From contig JAVBPM010000003.1 of assembly GCA_031549605.1 (NCBI GenBank), positions 1 through 32,733 on the forward strand: a stretch of 32,733 nucleotides of DNA, written 5' to 3'. This DNA is from WRAI01 sp031549605 (lineage in GTDB: Bacteria; Bacillota; Clostridia; Oscillospirales; UBA929). A program made the position numbers and the translations under genes. The stretch's first letter is position 1; every line of letters starts with the position of its first letter. The notes under the pieces are model-generated. The model did not search any database and was not told where the DNA came from. It saw nothing but the letters and a program-made list of their open reading frames with translations. Below, piece after piece: positions 32,049 to 32,733 of this stretch.

Positions 32049-32733
<685 letters not shown>

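Overview
The window is a GC-rich stretch of a Firmicutes (Clostridia-type, probably Oscillospirales-like) chromosome. The evidence is gene order: dxs-tlyA-nadK-argR-recN, efp followed by a CD1247-type acidic protein, nadA-nadB-nadC, greA-lysS and dprA-topA-trmFO. Ribosome-binding sites are strong AGGAGG-type, GTG and TTG starts are frequent, and promoters are classical TTGACA/TATAAT with spacers close to 17 nt. Nearly all of it is housekeeping sequence. I see no prophage, IS transposase, CRISPR array or defence island.

Layout. 1-87 is the tail of an upstream gene. 198-5778 is one tightly packed operon (dxs, tlyA, nadK, argR, recN) ending in a bidirectional terminator. 5806-6630 (minus) encodes a lipoprotein with a Pro/Thr linker. 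6798-8302 holds tyrS and a small PCP_red-domain protein. 8303-8692 has no credible gene: it is a palindrome-rich block bounded by two near-identical copies of a terminator hairpin, and it is the most unusual sequence in the window. 8693-9439 is a LysM protein. 9568-10601 is efp plus an acidic zinc-ribbon protein. 10662-14004 is the de novo quinolinate/NAD pathway (nadA, nadB, nadC), continuing through a MATE exporter, thioredoxin reductase, an amidohydrolase, an orphan fumarase alpha subunit and a GNAT acetyltransferase to 18721.

18795-18965 is a 2[4Fe-4S] ferredoxin gene. 19029-19451 (minus) is a small four-helix membrane protein. 19618-21878 is a metal-resistance pair: a CadC/SmtB-type sensor with a recognisable operator over its promoter, and a Zn/Cd/Pb-type P1B ATPase. 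21931-22161 is a small membrane protein. A tRNA-Val(GAC) gene (minus), an AbrB-family regulator, acpP (minus), thiI and cinA follow. The end is a greA-lysS-SpoU methyltransferase-dprA-topA-trmFO run, with trmFO cut off by the window edge.

How the genes work together. Two NAD modules are present: nadK makes NADP, and nadABC makes nicotinate mononucleotide from aspartate. Several genes concern translation and RNA (tyrS, lysS, efp, tlyA, thiI, trmFO, SpoU methylase, tRNA-Val). DNA maintenance is represented by recN, dprA and topA. The best candidates for something undescribed are the structured block at 8316-8615, the orphan fumarase alpha/amidohydrolase pair, and the Cys/His-rich acidic partner of EF-P. 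None amounts to a clear new system from sequence alone.
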